In this document: one piece after another, positions 41,414 to 50,437 of the stretch | Layout of the letters: every line of letters begins with the position of its first letter | Position numbering within the stretch: the stretch's first letter is position 1 | From: Pseudomonas viridiflava | GTDB lineage: Bacteria; Pseudomonadota; Gammaproteobacteria; Pseudomonadales; Pseudomonadaceae | DNA length: 64,000 bases | Assembly (NCBI RefSeq): GCF_900601905.1 | Contig: NZ_UWFA01000416.1 | Span: 434,001 to 498,000 of the forward strand | Direction: 5' to 3' | Notes under the pieces: model-generated | Databases searched by the model: none | Told to the model about the DNA's origin: nothing | The model's input: only the letters and a program-made list of their open reading frames with translations | Program-made: the position numbers and the translations under genes

Positions 41414-42601
41414 ATGCTCACTCAATCGCAGCGCGACATTATCAAAGCCACCATCCCGCTTTTGGAAACCGGCGGCGAAGCGCTGGCCACCCATTTCTAC
41501 ACCATCATGCTGGAGGGGCACCCTGAGGTCAGGCCGTTGTTCAATCAGGCGCACCAGACCGATGGGTCGCAGCCTCGGGCTTTGGCCAACGGTGTTTTGA
41601 TGTATGCCCGGAATATTGATCGCCTGGAAAACCTGGGGCCCCTTGCAAGCCAGATCGTGAGCAAGCACGTCGCGTTGCAAATTCTTCCCGAGCATTACCC
41701 AGTCGTCGGCGCCTGCCTGTTGCGTGCGATTCGTGAAGTGTTAGGTGAGGACATTGCCACCGATGAGGTGATTGCAGCTTGGGCCGCTGCCTATCAGCAG
41801 CTTGCAGACATCTTGATCAATGCTGAAGAGGCCGTATACGCAAACACCGAAGCAGCGCCCGGCGGCTGGCGTGGCGGACGTCTATTCCGCATTGCATGCA
41901 AAGTCCCTGAAAGCAGTGAGATCTCATCGTTCTACCTCGAACCGGTCGATGGTAAGCCGGTCATTGCGCACAAACCTGGCCAGTACATTGGCCTGCGTAT
42001 GAACATCAATGGCACGGATCTTCGCCGGAACTACTCCTTATCATCACCTTCATCGGGGTCTGGATTGCGCATCACGGTCAAACGCGAGCCAGGCGGGGTC
42101 GCCTCCAACTATCTACACGATCAAGTAAGCGCAGGATGTGTGTTCGAGCTTTTCCCCCCTTCTGGCGATTTCACTCTGATCGAAGGTACCAAACCACTTG
42201 TATTGATCAGCGGCGGTGTCGGCATTACCGCAACGCTTGCTATGGCTGAGACGGCGCTTGAAGCGGGCAATCGTCAAGTGGTGTTCATCCACTACGCTCG
42301 CAACGCTAAAGCCCAGGCTTTCCAGGCAGTGCTGCGCGATTGGGAACAGCGCTTCCCCCTCTTCAAAGCCTATGTCGTCTACAACGAAGCAGGCGTCGAT
42401 TCCGAACCCCGTCCAAGCGCTCTAGGCATGCCTTCGATGGAGCATCTAGAGCAATGGTTGCCTGAAGATAGAGACATAGAGGCTTACTTTCTTGGGCCCA
42501 AGCCCTTCATGGCCTTCATGAAGCGCTCGCTACATGCGTTGGGCGTTCCGGATGCCCAGGCGCACTACGAGTTTTTTGGACCGGCTGAAGCATTTGCTTA
42601 G
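41414..42601 (+). CDS. fhp: Flavohemoglobin (NO dioxygenase)
   Basis: 395 aa. Globin domain with Y29, F43, Q53, proximal H85 and Y95 as in Hmp; FAD domain with RRNYSLSS; NAD domain with GGVGITATLAM. It turns NO and O2 into nitrate in the cytoplasm. Preceded by the sigma-54 promoter and the divergent NO sensor, so it should be NO-induced. The nitronate monooxygenase gene follows on the same strand after 155 bp. Confidence 0.95.
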   Translation: MLTQSQRDIIKATIPLLETGGEALATHFYTIMLEGHPEVRPLFNQAHQTDGSQPRALANGVLMYARNIDRLENLGPLASQIVSKHVALQILPEHYPVVGACLLRAIREVLGEDIATDEVIAAWAAAYQQLADILINAEEAVYANTEAAPGGWRGGRLFRIACKVPESSEISSFYLEPVDGKPVIAHKPGQYIGLRMNINGTDLRRNYSLSSPSSGSGLRITVKREPGGVASNYLHDQVSAGCVFELFPPSGDFTLIEGTKPLVLISGGVGITATLAMAETALEAGNRQVVFIHYARNAKAQAFQAVLRDWEQRFPLFKAYVVYNEAGVDSEPRPSALGMPSMEHLEQWLPEDRDIEAYFLGPKPFMAFMKRSLHALGVPDAQAHYEFFGPAEAFA

Positions 42602-42756
42602 GACCGGGCCAGTGCCATGGTTGACTATTTAAATTCAGTGGCTCCCAAAGTTCAAAGATACCAAGACTCAGCATTAAACAAGTCGGAGTACCCCATTTTC
42701 AACGTTACTCACGCTGCGTATCTCAAGCGTTCAACAAACCTCAGGATAGGTGAAGT

Positions 42757-43836
42757 ATGTTACGAGCCAAATTAACATCATTGCTGGGCGTTGAGCATCC
42801 TATCATCCAGGCACCCATGGTGGGTGTATCCAATCCACAGTTGGCTGCGGCCGTCTCCACCGCCGGTGCCTTGGGCTCAATTGGTTTGGGCGCGAGTAAT
42901 CCAGATCAGGGACGTGAGCTTATCCGCAAAACCAGAACCCTTACCCAAAAACCATTTAACGTTAATGTGTTCTGCCATCGACCAGCGGCTTTTGATCACA
43001 CCAGAAACAATGCATGGTTAGCGCACATAGCGAATATGTTCACAGAGTTTGAAGCCAGACCGCCAGACACGTTGCGAGAAATATATAAAAGTTTTGTCGA
43101 TGATCGCGCAATGCTGGACATGCTGTTAGAGGAGCGGCCACCCGTGGTGAGTTTTCACTTCGGAGCTCCGTCGCAGCCGTGGATCGATGAACTTAAATCG
43201 GCAGGCATTTTCATCATCGGATGTGCCACCACACTCTCTGAAGCGAAGCATCTGGAGCAGGTTGGGGTTCAAGCAATAATCGCACAGGGCTATGAGGCAG
43301 GAGGCCATCGCGGGGTGTTTGACGACGCCCCAGGACAAGATCACCAATTAGGGTTGGTTGCGCTGTTGCGCATCCTCAATTCCGAGGTCGATCTACCCTT
43401 GATTGCTGCAGGGGGAATCATGGATGGAGCCGCCATTAATGCAGCGATGATGCTCGGTGCTGGCGCAAGCCAACTGGGCACGGCCTTTGTCTTGTGCCCT
43501 GAGTCTTGCGCGACCGCAGAGCACCGAGCGGCACTCAAGTCTGCCAAAGCCCATCAAACGCGGGTCACATGTTACCTCTCCGGTCGACCTGCCCGTGGTA
43601 TCCCCAACCGCTTGTACCTTGAATTGGAAGCTGTCCAGCCCCCGCAACCGGCTGAATACCCTCTGGCGTACGATGTTGCCAAGGCATTGCACCTGGCAGC
43701 CAGCGCCAAAGGGTGTCACGACTTCGCCGCTCAATGGGCCGGGCAAGGCGCGCCGATGGCCAGAGAGTTGCCAGCAGCAGCGCTCATCCAGACATTGGTT
43801 CAAGAGATGCATGCGGCCTCAACATTCTCCGTTTAA
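42757..43836 (+). CDS. Nitronate monooxygenase
   Basis: 359 aa FMN-dependent NMO (former 2-nitropropane dioxygenase). Class I features: IIQAPMVGVSNPQLAAAV, the AQGYEAGGHRG motif with catalytic H184, and FMN phosphate-binding GAGASQLGTAF. The class acts on propionate-3-nitronate, giving malonate semialdehyde with nitrite and nitrate. The gene after it is a malonate-semialdehyde-decarboxylase-like tautomerase, which supports this substrate. Preceded by a 155-bp gap that may hold its own promoter. Confidence 0.88.
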   Translation: MLRAKLTSLLGVEHPIIQAPMVGVSNPQLAAAVSTAGALGSIGLGASNPDQGRELIRKTRTLTQKPFNVNVFCHRPAAFDHTRNNAWLAHIANMFTEFEARPPDTLREIYKSFVDDRAMLDMLLEERPPVVSFHFGAPSQPWIDELKSAGIFIIGCATTLSEAKHLEQVGVQAIIAQGYEAGGHRGVFDDAPGQDHQLGLVALLRILNSEVDLPLIAAGGIMDGAAINAAMMLGAGASQLGTAFVLCPESCATAEHRAALKSAKAHQTRVTCYLSGRPARGIPNRLYLELEAVQPPQPAEYPLAYDVAKALHLAASAKGCHDFAAQWAGQGAPMARELPAAALIQTLVQEMHAASTFSV

Positions 43837-43855
43837 TCACACACAGGTTATTATT

Positions 43856-44245
43856 ATGCCGCTGCTTAAAATTGATGTTATCAAAGGTCGCTCAGACGAA
43901 GTCTTGTCCACGCTTCTGAATACTGTACATGATGCCATGGTAGAGGCCTTTGAAGTGCCCGTGCGGGACCGTTACCAGATCCTGACTGAGCACGAACCTT
44001 CGCGGCTCATTATTCAGGACACGGGTCTTGGTTTCACAAGAACAGATAATGTGGTGGTCATTACGGCGATAAGCCGCCCCAGGTCAGCAGCGATGAAACA
44101 GAAATTTTATGCTCTCGTGGCACAGCAGTTAGAGCTTCATTGCGGTATTTCCTCGCAAGACCTAATGATCTCGATGATCATCAACAGCGATGAGGACTGG
44201 AGCTTTGGGCGAGGTCAGGCGCAGTTTTTAACCGGGGACCTTTAA
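43856..44245 (+). CDS. Malonate-semialdehyde-decarboxylase-like tautomerase
   Basis: 129 aa including Met, start ATG 43856, 19 nt after NMO. After Met removal Pro1 is N-terminal, and D37, R73, R75, W114 and F116 fall at the positions known in malonate semialdehyde decarboxylase of Pseudomonas pavonaceae; the C-terminal DWSFGRGQAQFLTGDL is nearly the MSAD sequence. It would decarboxylate malonate semialdehyde to acetaldehyde and CO2. A related tautomerase with other activity cannot be excluded. Confidence 0.82.
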   Translation: MPLLKIDVIKGRSDEVLSTLLNTVHDAMVEAFEVPVRDRYQILTEHEPSRLIIQDTGLGFTRTDNVVVITAISRPRSAAMKQKFYALVAQQLELHCGISSQDLMISMIINSDEDWSFGRGQAQFLTGDL

Positions 44246-44331
44246 GCAGACATGAGCGTAACCCGTTACCACACAAGTATTTAACTCAATAGCGCCGTGA
44301 TTATTCACGGCCTCAATCAGGGATGTTGCAC

Positions 44332-44796
44332 ATGGACAGCACTATTCATTTTGGGGTTCACACCACGCTGTGCCGTTTTTTTGCAGCTTTTGACAGTCGA
44401 GATTGGGCGTCCATGGGCAATTGTCTGGCCCCTGACATATTCATCGACTATTCCTCATCTGGCCGCGAGTCTCCAGCAACAATGACGGGTGAAGCGTTTG
44501 TAAACAAGCGAAAAAACGCCGTCGATAGCCTGACTAAACAGCACAGCTTTTCGAATTTGTATATCAGCGAACAGACAGATAAGACGGGGCTCTCTGTGTC
44601 CTGCAATTACCTCATCCTTAGATTCGACCTGAGCAACCCTGTCCAGACAGACAACTTCTTCCACTCTTGCGGCCAATACGAATTCACCTTCGAACGGCTG
44701 GCAGACGAACTGAAAATCTCGAGCATCAAACAGTTGAAGCTTCAAAGTTGGGGCAATAAAAGCCTGCATGGTGGGTCGAACCCTCGTTCGACGTGA
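44332..44796 (+). CDS. SnoaL-like / NTF2-fold protein
   Basis: 154 aa from the ATG at 44332 (44323 would add 3). FDSRDWASMGNCLAPDIFIDY and the length are typical of the SnoaL/nuclear-transport-factor-2 family of small cone-shaped barrels that act as isomerases, hydratases or non-enzymatic binders. It follows the tautomerase by 86 bp on the same strand and may be part of the same pathway; its reaction is unknown. Confidence 0.65.
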   Translation: MDSTIHFGVHTTLCRFFAAFDSRDWASMGNCLAPDIFIDYSSSGRESPATMTGEAFVNKRKNAVDSLTKQHSFSNLYISEQTDKTGLSVSCNYLILRFDLSNPVQTDNFFHSCGQYEFTFERLADELKISSIKQLKLQSWGNKSLHGGSNPRST

Positions 44797-44947
44797 GCCT
44801 TCCATCATGGATTCGTTTGTGACTCATGTATGCATTTCGGGGTGAGTGGCACCAACACCTGATTGGCGCAAACCCGAACTCCAGAGGTAAGCCAGGCCGC
44901 GCACCTAATGCGCGGCACTGCCGATCGGATCGCTGTAGGTGAGCCGA

Positions 44948-45697
44948 TCAGGCGCTCTGGCCGCCATCGACGTTGAGGGTGGCGCCGGTGATGTACGAAG
45001 CCTCTGGGCCTGCCAGGAAGGACACGGCTGCGGCGATGTCTTCGGGTTGACCGTAGCGGCCCAGCGCTGCCAGTCCTGCAAGGAACGGAGCATGGTCGGC
45101 TGTTTCAGGATTCATCTCGGTGTTGATCGCACCCGGCTGGATGACATTCACCGTGATGTTGCGAGGCCCCAGATCGCGGGCCCAGCCACGGGTGTAAGCA
45201 GCCACGGCGGCTTTGGTCGCGACGTAGTCGGCAGCGCCGACGAATGGCACGTGGTCAGCGCCAGTCGTCCCCAGGGAAATGATTCGTCCACCGTCGTTCA
45301 TCAGGCCGACTGCCGTGCGCACTGCTGTCACGACGCCGCCTACGTTGACCGCTTGCTGGCGGTCGAACGCGGCGATATCGGCATCCGGATCGCCCACGGG
45401 GCCGGTGACGAACACGCCAGCGCTGTTGACCAGGATGTCGAGGCGACCGAACTGTTGATGAACCTGTTTGACCAAAGCGCTGACCTGCGCGGCGTCACCC
45501 TGGTCAGCCTGAATGGCCAGTGCTTGCACGCCCTGACGCTCAATGTCAGCGACCACCTTTTGTGCCTGCTCCGGGGATTTCGCGTAGCTGAACGCGACGT
45601 GTGCGCCGTCTGCCGCGAGACGTCTGGCGATGGCGGCCCCAATGCCGCGAGATCCACCGGTTACCAGTGCCACTTTACCTTTGAGTTGCTGAGTCAT
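44948..45697 (-). CDS. Short-chain dehydrogenase/reductase
   Basis: 249 aa from the ATG at 45697. SDR motifs: TGGSRGIG (cofactor), NSAG and YVATK (catalytic Tyr/Lys), and QPGAINT. 3-oxoacyl-ACP-reductase-like classical SDR, probably NADPH-dependent because of the SYAKS segment after beta2. Divergent from a LysR gene that probably controls it. Substrate unknown. Confidence 0.87.
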   Translation of the reverse strand: MTQQLKGKVALVTGGSRGIGAAIARRLAADGAHVAFSYAKSPEQAQKVVADIERQGVQALAIQADQGDAAQVSALVKQVHQQFGRLDILVNSAGVFVTGPVGDPDADIAAFDRQQAVNVGGVVTAVRTAVGLMNDGGRIISLGTTGADHVPFVGAADYVATKAAVAAYTRGWARDLGPRNITVNVIQPGAINTEMNPETADHAPFLAGLAALGRYGQPEDIAAAVSFLAGPEASYITGATLNVDGGQSA

Positions 45698-45845
45698 CTG
45701 TGTGATCTCCACTTGGAGCCAACCGGAATGGGTGGCTTCGTTTCGGTGAGATCAATGTATGAGATAGCGCAGGCGGGATAAATTAGCTAAAAAGGACACC
45801 ACTGTTCCTTAATACAGGCTAATCGACCTGGCCTGGATCTGACGA

Positions 45846-46763
45846 GTGAGCGACAACGTGGACTATTTCAACGCAGTCAAAGCGTTTATCCAGGTGGTAG
45901 AAGCCGGAAGCTTCGTCAAGGCGGCGCAAACGCTGAACCTTCCGCGCAACACCGTGACCAAACATATTCAGTCGCTGGAAAGTCATTTGCGGGTAAAGCT
46001 ACTAAACCGCACCACGCGACGTATCTCGCTCACCAACGATGGGACCGCTTATTACGAACGCATGGTGCGGGTGGTGGATCAGTGGCTAGAAGTTGAATCT
46101 GACCTGAGCAGCGCTCAGGTCCGTCCTCATGGTCGATTGCGTGTGGATATGGGCTCGACCATGGCGAGCATGCTGGTCCTGCCTGCACTGCCGGACTTCC
46201 AGAAACGATACCCGGAGTTGCAGCTGGACATTGGTGTGAGCGACAGGCCGGTTGACCTTCTCGGTGATCGGGTCGACTGCGTCATTCGCGGCGGCGCGTT
46301 GAACGATCCGTCGCTGATCGCCAGACGGCTGGGTAGCCTCAAGTTCGTAACCTGCGCGACGCCCGGATACCTCGCCACCCATTTCACGCCCTCGCACCCG
46401 ACAGATCTGGAAACCAACCATCAGATGGTTCGCTATTTTTTCGCCGGAACCAATCGGCGCTTGCCTTTGGAGTTTGTCAAAGGCGACGAACGCATCTCGG
46501 TGGATGCCAACTACTTCGTCTCGGTGAACGACTCCAATGCCCTGCTCGCTGCCGCCCTGGCCGGTATGGGCGTGCTTCAGACATTGATGTTCATGGCCGA
46601 GCCGCATTTCAAGACCGGCGCACTGGTGCAGTTACTGGAGGACTGGTCGCTGGAGCCGAACCCGATCTATATCGTTTACTCGCCCAATCGGCACCTCAGT
46701 GCACGCGTGAGGGTTTTCGTGGAGTGGCTTGTGGAGTTGTTTGAGAGCAAGGGATTGCGCTGA
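45846..46763 (+). CDS. LysR-family regulator
   Basis: 305 aa with a GTG start. HTH at about 7–65 (FIQVVEAGSFVKAAQTLNLP) and substrate-binding domain from about 95 (LRVDMGSTMASMLVLPAL). Resembles the DhcR/AaeR-type regulators that often control a divergent SDR gene; here the SDR at 44948–45697 is the likely target. Confidence 0.87.
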   Translation: MSDNVDYFNAVKAFIQVVEAGSFVKAAQTLNLPRNTVTKHIQSLESHLRVKLLNRTTRRISLTNDGTAYYERMVRVVDQWLEVESDLSSAQVRPHGRLRVDMGSTMASMLVLPALPDFQKRYPELQLDIGVSDRPVDLLGDRVDCVIRGGALNDPSLIARRLGSLKFVTCATPGYLATHFTPSHPTDLETNHQMVRYFFAGTNRRLPLEFVKGDERISVDANYFVSVNDSNALLAAALAGMGVLQTLMFMAEPHFKTGALVQLLEDWSLEPNPIYIVYSPNRHLSARVRVFVEWLVELFESKGLR

Positions 46764-46934
46764 CGGTCCAGGCTAAATACCTGGCGCAACAGCCCCGAGG
46801 AACACCGATCTTTGTCACCCAGGCAGTGGCTGATTCGCTGGAAAATCGAGAACCGGTACCCACTCAAATTCAAGTACGCACCCTGTCCTGACTGTGCGGG
46901 GCTGGACACGTGACCGGCCCGCTCGACCTACTGG

Positions 46935-47561
46935 CTAGCTCAAATCATGCAGGTCCAGGCCGAGAGGCTGGCTCAAAGACCATTCGCAAAACTTCACCCT
47001 CAACCCTTGCCGCTGCGGTGTGCAGCACATGGGGCCAACCGTATAGCTGTCGGCTTCTGGAAAGGGTGCAAGCCTGAGCAATGGCCAAGTCAGACCGTCT
47101 GTGGAATATTGCAGGCGCAGGACTCCATCAGAAACCGTCACACGAAGCCAGAAATCCTTCGGGTCGCCAGAAAAGCTGCCAGGCGCCCAGTCCGATTTGC
47201 CTTGTGTCAGCACGCTGCTGATCATCGGCATGCCATCGTTGTATTCTATTCCGGCCTTGAGCCAGGTCTTCTCATCGAGCCTGACCATAATTCCCGCTTG
47301 ATCATAGAGCTCGCGAAAATCGGCGTTAATTCTGACTTGAGCGGTAAAGCCGCCAGCGGTTTCAAACCCCAGAAAATGTCCGCTGTCTCGAATGAACCCA
47401 TAATGAGTTTCCCGCCAGAAATCGGTCTGGACGTCAGTAAAAATCTCTAAAGAGTCGTCAGAAAAGCGTTGGCAGAGGCTGGGTTTATTCAGCCATTTAG
47501 CAGCTTGCCAAATCGATCCTTCAAAACTCTGACTGACCACTTCAATCTCTTTTTTACCCAC
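46935..47561 (-). CDS. DUF1349 family protein (concanavalin-like)
   Basis: 208 aa. Matches DUF1349/YesU-like proteins: DFWRETHYGFIRDSGHF, VRLDEKTWLKAGIEY, DFWLRVTVSDGVLRLQYS. Cytoplasmic (no signal). Family proteins have a beta-sandwich and are thought to bind sugars. Monocistronic with own promoter probably in the 78-bp gap upstream. Confidence 0.82.
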   Translation of the reverse strand: MGKKEIEVVSQSFEGSIWQAAKWLNKPSLCQRFSDDSLEIFTDVQTDFWRETHYGFIRDSGHFLGFETAGGFTAQVRINADFRELYDQAGIMVRLDEKTWLKAGIEYNDGMPMISSVLTQGKSDWAPGSFSGDPKDFWLRVTVSDGVLRLQYSTDGLTWPLLRLAPFPEADSYTVGPMCCTPQRQGLRVKFCEWSLSQPLGLDLHDLS

Positions 47562-47639
47562 GTGCTCCTCCCAACCATTGATTCTAAGTGTCTGCCCAAC
47601 TCAATCTGGCTCGATATCAGACTGCAAAGCCTAGCCAAC

Positions 47640-47951
47640 TCAAACACTGCCCTCACGCTCGATAACCAGAATCCGTGCTTCTCCACGAGGATGCGCAACA
47701 TGCTCGCATCCGGTACCGGCGAAGAACACATCGCCAACCTCCAATGTCACGACGCGCTCGATGCCTGACTCGCGATAATGCATGTCCACCGTGCCGTCGA
47801 GCACTGCGAAAACTTCCTCACCCTCGTTGACATGCCATTTATACGGCTGATCGGTCCAGTGGAGGCGGACGGTGGTGCCATTCATGTTAGCGATGTCGTC
47901 AGCGCCCCAAGCGCGAGTGGCGGTGAAATCCTTGCTACGAATAACTCTCAT
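47640..47951 (-). CDS. Cupin-domain protein
   Basis: 103 aa single cupin barrel: WHVNEGEEVFAVLDGTVDMHY (motif 1) and HVAHPRGEARILVIE (motif 2). Overlaps the end of the NmrA-like gene by 17 nt, so they form one operon. Often such cupins are auxiliary or regulatory; no reaction can be named. Confidence 0.8.
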   Translation of the reverse strand: MRVIRSKDFTATRAWGADDIANMNGTTVRLHWTDQPYKWHVNEGEEVFAVLDGTVDMHYRESGIERVVTLEVGDVFFAGTGCEHVAHPRGEARILVIEREGSV

Positions 47952-48885
47952 TGATACGACTCAGATTGGAAAGCGCCCATTGTTCTGCGCTGGTCACAGG
48001 CAGTCCGTGGATTTGGTGAAAGGTCCTGGCTGCATCCCAGGCAACCCCCTTCCCCATAGCGAAAACTGCCCGATATTTGCGCAGATTATCGTCGGGCAGT
48101 TCCTCAAGGTCGGCCAGCAAACGGGGCACGCTAAGCACCCGGCGCTCGACTTTCCGCTTGATGACGCGTTCAAGCATATCAGCCAGATCGCCGTAGGTGA
48201 GCGTGTCGCCGGCGGTATACACGACCTGATTGATGATGCGCGGGCTGTGCAGGACGATGGCCGCGGTGAGCGTACCGATGTCTTGCGGCGTGGTCACCGT
48301 CACCTGGTTTTGCAGGCTGCCCAGTGCATTGACCTGTGCGGCACCCAGGTCAACGACCCCGAAAAGCGGGTCGAACAGAAAACTGGTGAACATTCCGGTG
48401 GAAATAATCACCCACTCAGTCCGCGATTGAGCACGCAACAAATCCCGAACATCCAGCTGTTCGTCGAACAAATCCTGGGGGCTGCCACGACCAATGAGGT
48501 CGTAGTCCACTCCAAATTGCCAGGGGATGTAGCGTTTCACACCCGACAAAAGCGCGGCTTCAGTCAGCTTACGCTGAGTGCCCCGGCCCGCGGCAAAGCC
48601 GACGCAACTGATCACTGTGTCGAAGCGTCCCAGCACCGCAGCGAGTTCTTCCACGCGATCCTCAGTGACATCGGCGACCTCGATGGCGATGCCGAGCCCC
48701 CTGATCATCTCAAGTTCCTGTTGTTTTTCGATAGACGAGCTCTGCAGAGAGGGCTGACGCAGCAGCACGGTAATGCTCTGCGATTCGGCTGACCTGACGG
48801 CCAGTCCTCGCAACACTGCAAGCCCAAGTTCTCCCGCCCCGAGGACCAGAATACGGGGTTTGACGTTTGAAATAGCAGCCTGCAT
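47935..48885 (-). CDS. NmrA-like / isoflavone-reductase-like oxidoreductase
   Basis: 316 aa. N-terminal Rossmann motif LGAGELGLAVLRGL, no classical YxxxK site in the same place, and an NmrA family layout. It may be an NADPH-dependent aromatic alcohol reductase or a redox-sensing regulator. First gene of an operon with the cupin; a divergent HxlR gene (48933) probably controls both. Confidence 0.78.
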   Translation of the reverse strand: MQAAISNVKPRILVLGAGELGLAVLRGLAVRSAESQSITVLLRQPSLQSSSIEKQQELEMIRGLGIAIEVADVTEDRVEELAAVLGRFDTVISCVGFAAGRGTQRKLTEAALLSGVKRYIPWQFGVDYDLIGRGSPQDLFDEQLDVRDLLRAQSRTEWVIISTGMFTSFLFDPLFGVVDLGAAQVNALGSLQNQVTVTTPQDIGTLTAAIVLHSPRIINQVVYTAGDTLTYGDLADMLERVIKRKVERRVLSVPRLLADLEELPDDNLRKYRAVFAMGKGVAWDAARTFHQIHGLPVTSAEQWALSNLSRINESYS

Positions 48886-48932
48886 GGTAAGCCTCTTTTT
48901 GGCGCACTTAACTAGATGCCGGGGATCTTGTC

Positions 48933-49403
48933 ATGGACATCCAAGCGCAAAAAGTAGGTACATCGGTGATACCGAGTGGTCTGGAAGCGCAGGAAATCGT
49001 GCGACTTTCGCAGAACGCCTGCCGCGCGCTCAGTGAGGACGAGGATGGTCTCAAGCGCGACATCCTGGGTCATTCCGGTAACCGATGGTCGCTGGGCGTG
49101 GTGCATGCGCTGGGCGTGACCAGCCCGCTGCGCCACACAGAGTTGCGCCGTCGGCTAAACGGCGTCACCCAACGCATGCTCACCCACACGCTGCGTCAGC
49201 TGGAGCGCGATGGGCTGATCTCTCGCCACGACTTCAACGAGAAGCCGCTACGGGTCGAGTACGCACTGACCGATCTTGGAATGGGGCTATTGGTGCAGAT
49301 GATCCCGCTCTGGACGTGGGTGATTGAACAGTCGGAGGGGTTTAACGAGGCACGCAAACGTTATGACGAACAGCAGAAACCGGATGATGCAATGATCGGG
49401 TAG
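48933..49403 (+). CDS. HxlR-family regulator
   Basis: 156 aa. HxlR winged helix: WSLGVVHALGVTSPLRHTEL, then RRLNGVTQRMLTHTLRQLERDGL. The family often responds to aldehydes or quinones via a Cys; the Cys at residue 31 (SQNACRAL) is a candidate sensor. 47 bp from the divergent NmrA-like gene, the probable target. Confidence 0.87.
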   Translation: MDIQAQKVGTSVIPSGLEAQEIVRLSQNACRALSEDEDGLKRDILGHSGNRWSLGVVHALGVTSPLRHTELRRRLNGVTQRMLTHTLRQLERDGLISRHDFNEKPLRVEYALTDLGMGLLVQMIPLWTWVIEQSEGFNEARKRYDEQQKPDDAMIG

Positions 49404-49571
49404 GTGCCCTTCGCGAAGTCCCAGCGCAGTGGCGACGCACTCAGGACGCTGGATAGTTTGTCCAAGTGACGCCCCGGGCCAAGCCATCAGCCATCGTGCA
49501 GGTCCGCTTCTATAAAACAGGCCCCTGCCTTGATGGCTGCAATCTTCAAAGGCAGGCTGCGCTCGCCACCC

Positions 49572-50348
49572 TCATTCAGTTGCGTGCGTAGTGCCTTCGC
49601 TAGCCCGGGCAGTGGATTGCAACGACTCCGGAACAGTGACATCCGCTTGTCCTGTCTCGTCCAGTGCTCTGCGTACAAGACCGTTAGCCTTTTGCCTGAC
49701 GACAAATCCCTTGATGTATTCAGCACCCGCCGTCCAGTCCCGGGGCACCGCCATCGCCTGGCGAATAGAGGTAAATTGTCCCGCGATCACGCGGTAACCG
49801 GTATGGCTCGCTGCAAACTTCTCCAGTGGCTGTCGTACGCCGGCCGCAGCATCCAGTTCCTTCTTCAGAAACAACTCAACCGCACCGGCCGAGGTTTCAG
49901 CACGTTGCAATTGGGCGTGCTGTAACGTCCTCGAAAGATAAAGATCGTATGCAGCGCCTTTGCCCACGGCGATTTTCAACCCGGCGCTGTCCAGATCATC
50001 CACGTGAGTGAACGGCGAATCAGCCCGCACCAGATAAGTACCTTCAATGGCCACATAAGGATCACTGAAAGCGACCTGCGCCTCACGCACCGGTTCGATG
50101 GCCATGAACGCGACGTTCCAGATACCCTGTTCGAGCGCTGCAAAGACCTTGCCGGCCGCATCGAAAGTGACCATTTCCAGAGGCACTCCCAGCTCCGCTG
50201 CCAGGGCCTTCGCCAATTGCACCGAGACGCCTTGAGGACTGCCATCAGCAGCGCGTTGCGCTAGCACTGGGTTGCCAAAATTGATGGCGGCTCGCAGGGT
50301 TCCATCGGGCGCCAGATCCGCCAATACTGCTGAGGATACTGTGGTCAT
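49572..50348 (-). CDS. Solute-binding-protein-like protein without signal peptide
   Basis: 258 aa from the ATG at 50348. Family 3 SBP fold (LRAAINFGNPVLAQ, AFSDPYVAIEGTYLV, AVGKGAAYDLYL), but the N-terminus MTTVSSAVLADLAPDGTLR has no signal sequence. No permease or ATPase genes are nearby. So it is either cytoplasmic, an enzyme or sensor derived from a binding protein, or the start is misplaced (no better start is seen). Last in the aconitase–lactonase–MFS operon. Confidence 0.75.
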   Translation of the reverse strand: MTTVSSAVLADLAPDGTLRAAINFGNPVLAQRAADGSPQGVSVQLAKALAAELGVPLEMVTFDAAGKVFAALEQGIWNVAFMAIEPVREAQVAFSDPYVAIEGTYLVRADSPFTHVDDLDSAGLKIAVGKGAAYDLYLSRTLQHAQLQRAETSAGAVELFLKKELDAAAGVRQPLEKFAASHTGYRVIAGQFTSIRQAMAVPRDWTAGAEYIKGFVVRQKANGLVRRALDETGQADVTVPESLQSTARASEGTTHATE

Positions 50349-50437
50349 TTTTGTCTCCTGATCCATGGCCAGAAAAGGGATTGAAAGGTTATGGCGGCCG
50401 TGGCCGCGACAATGGTCTTGAGACCGATGAGAGTCAA

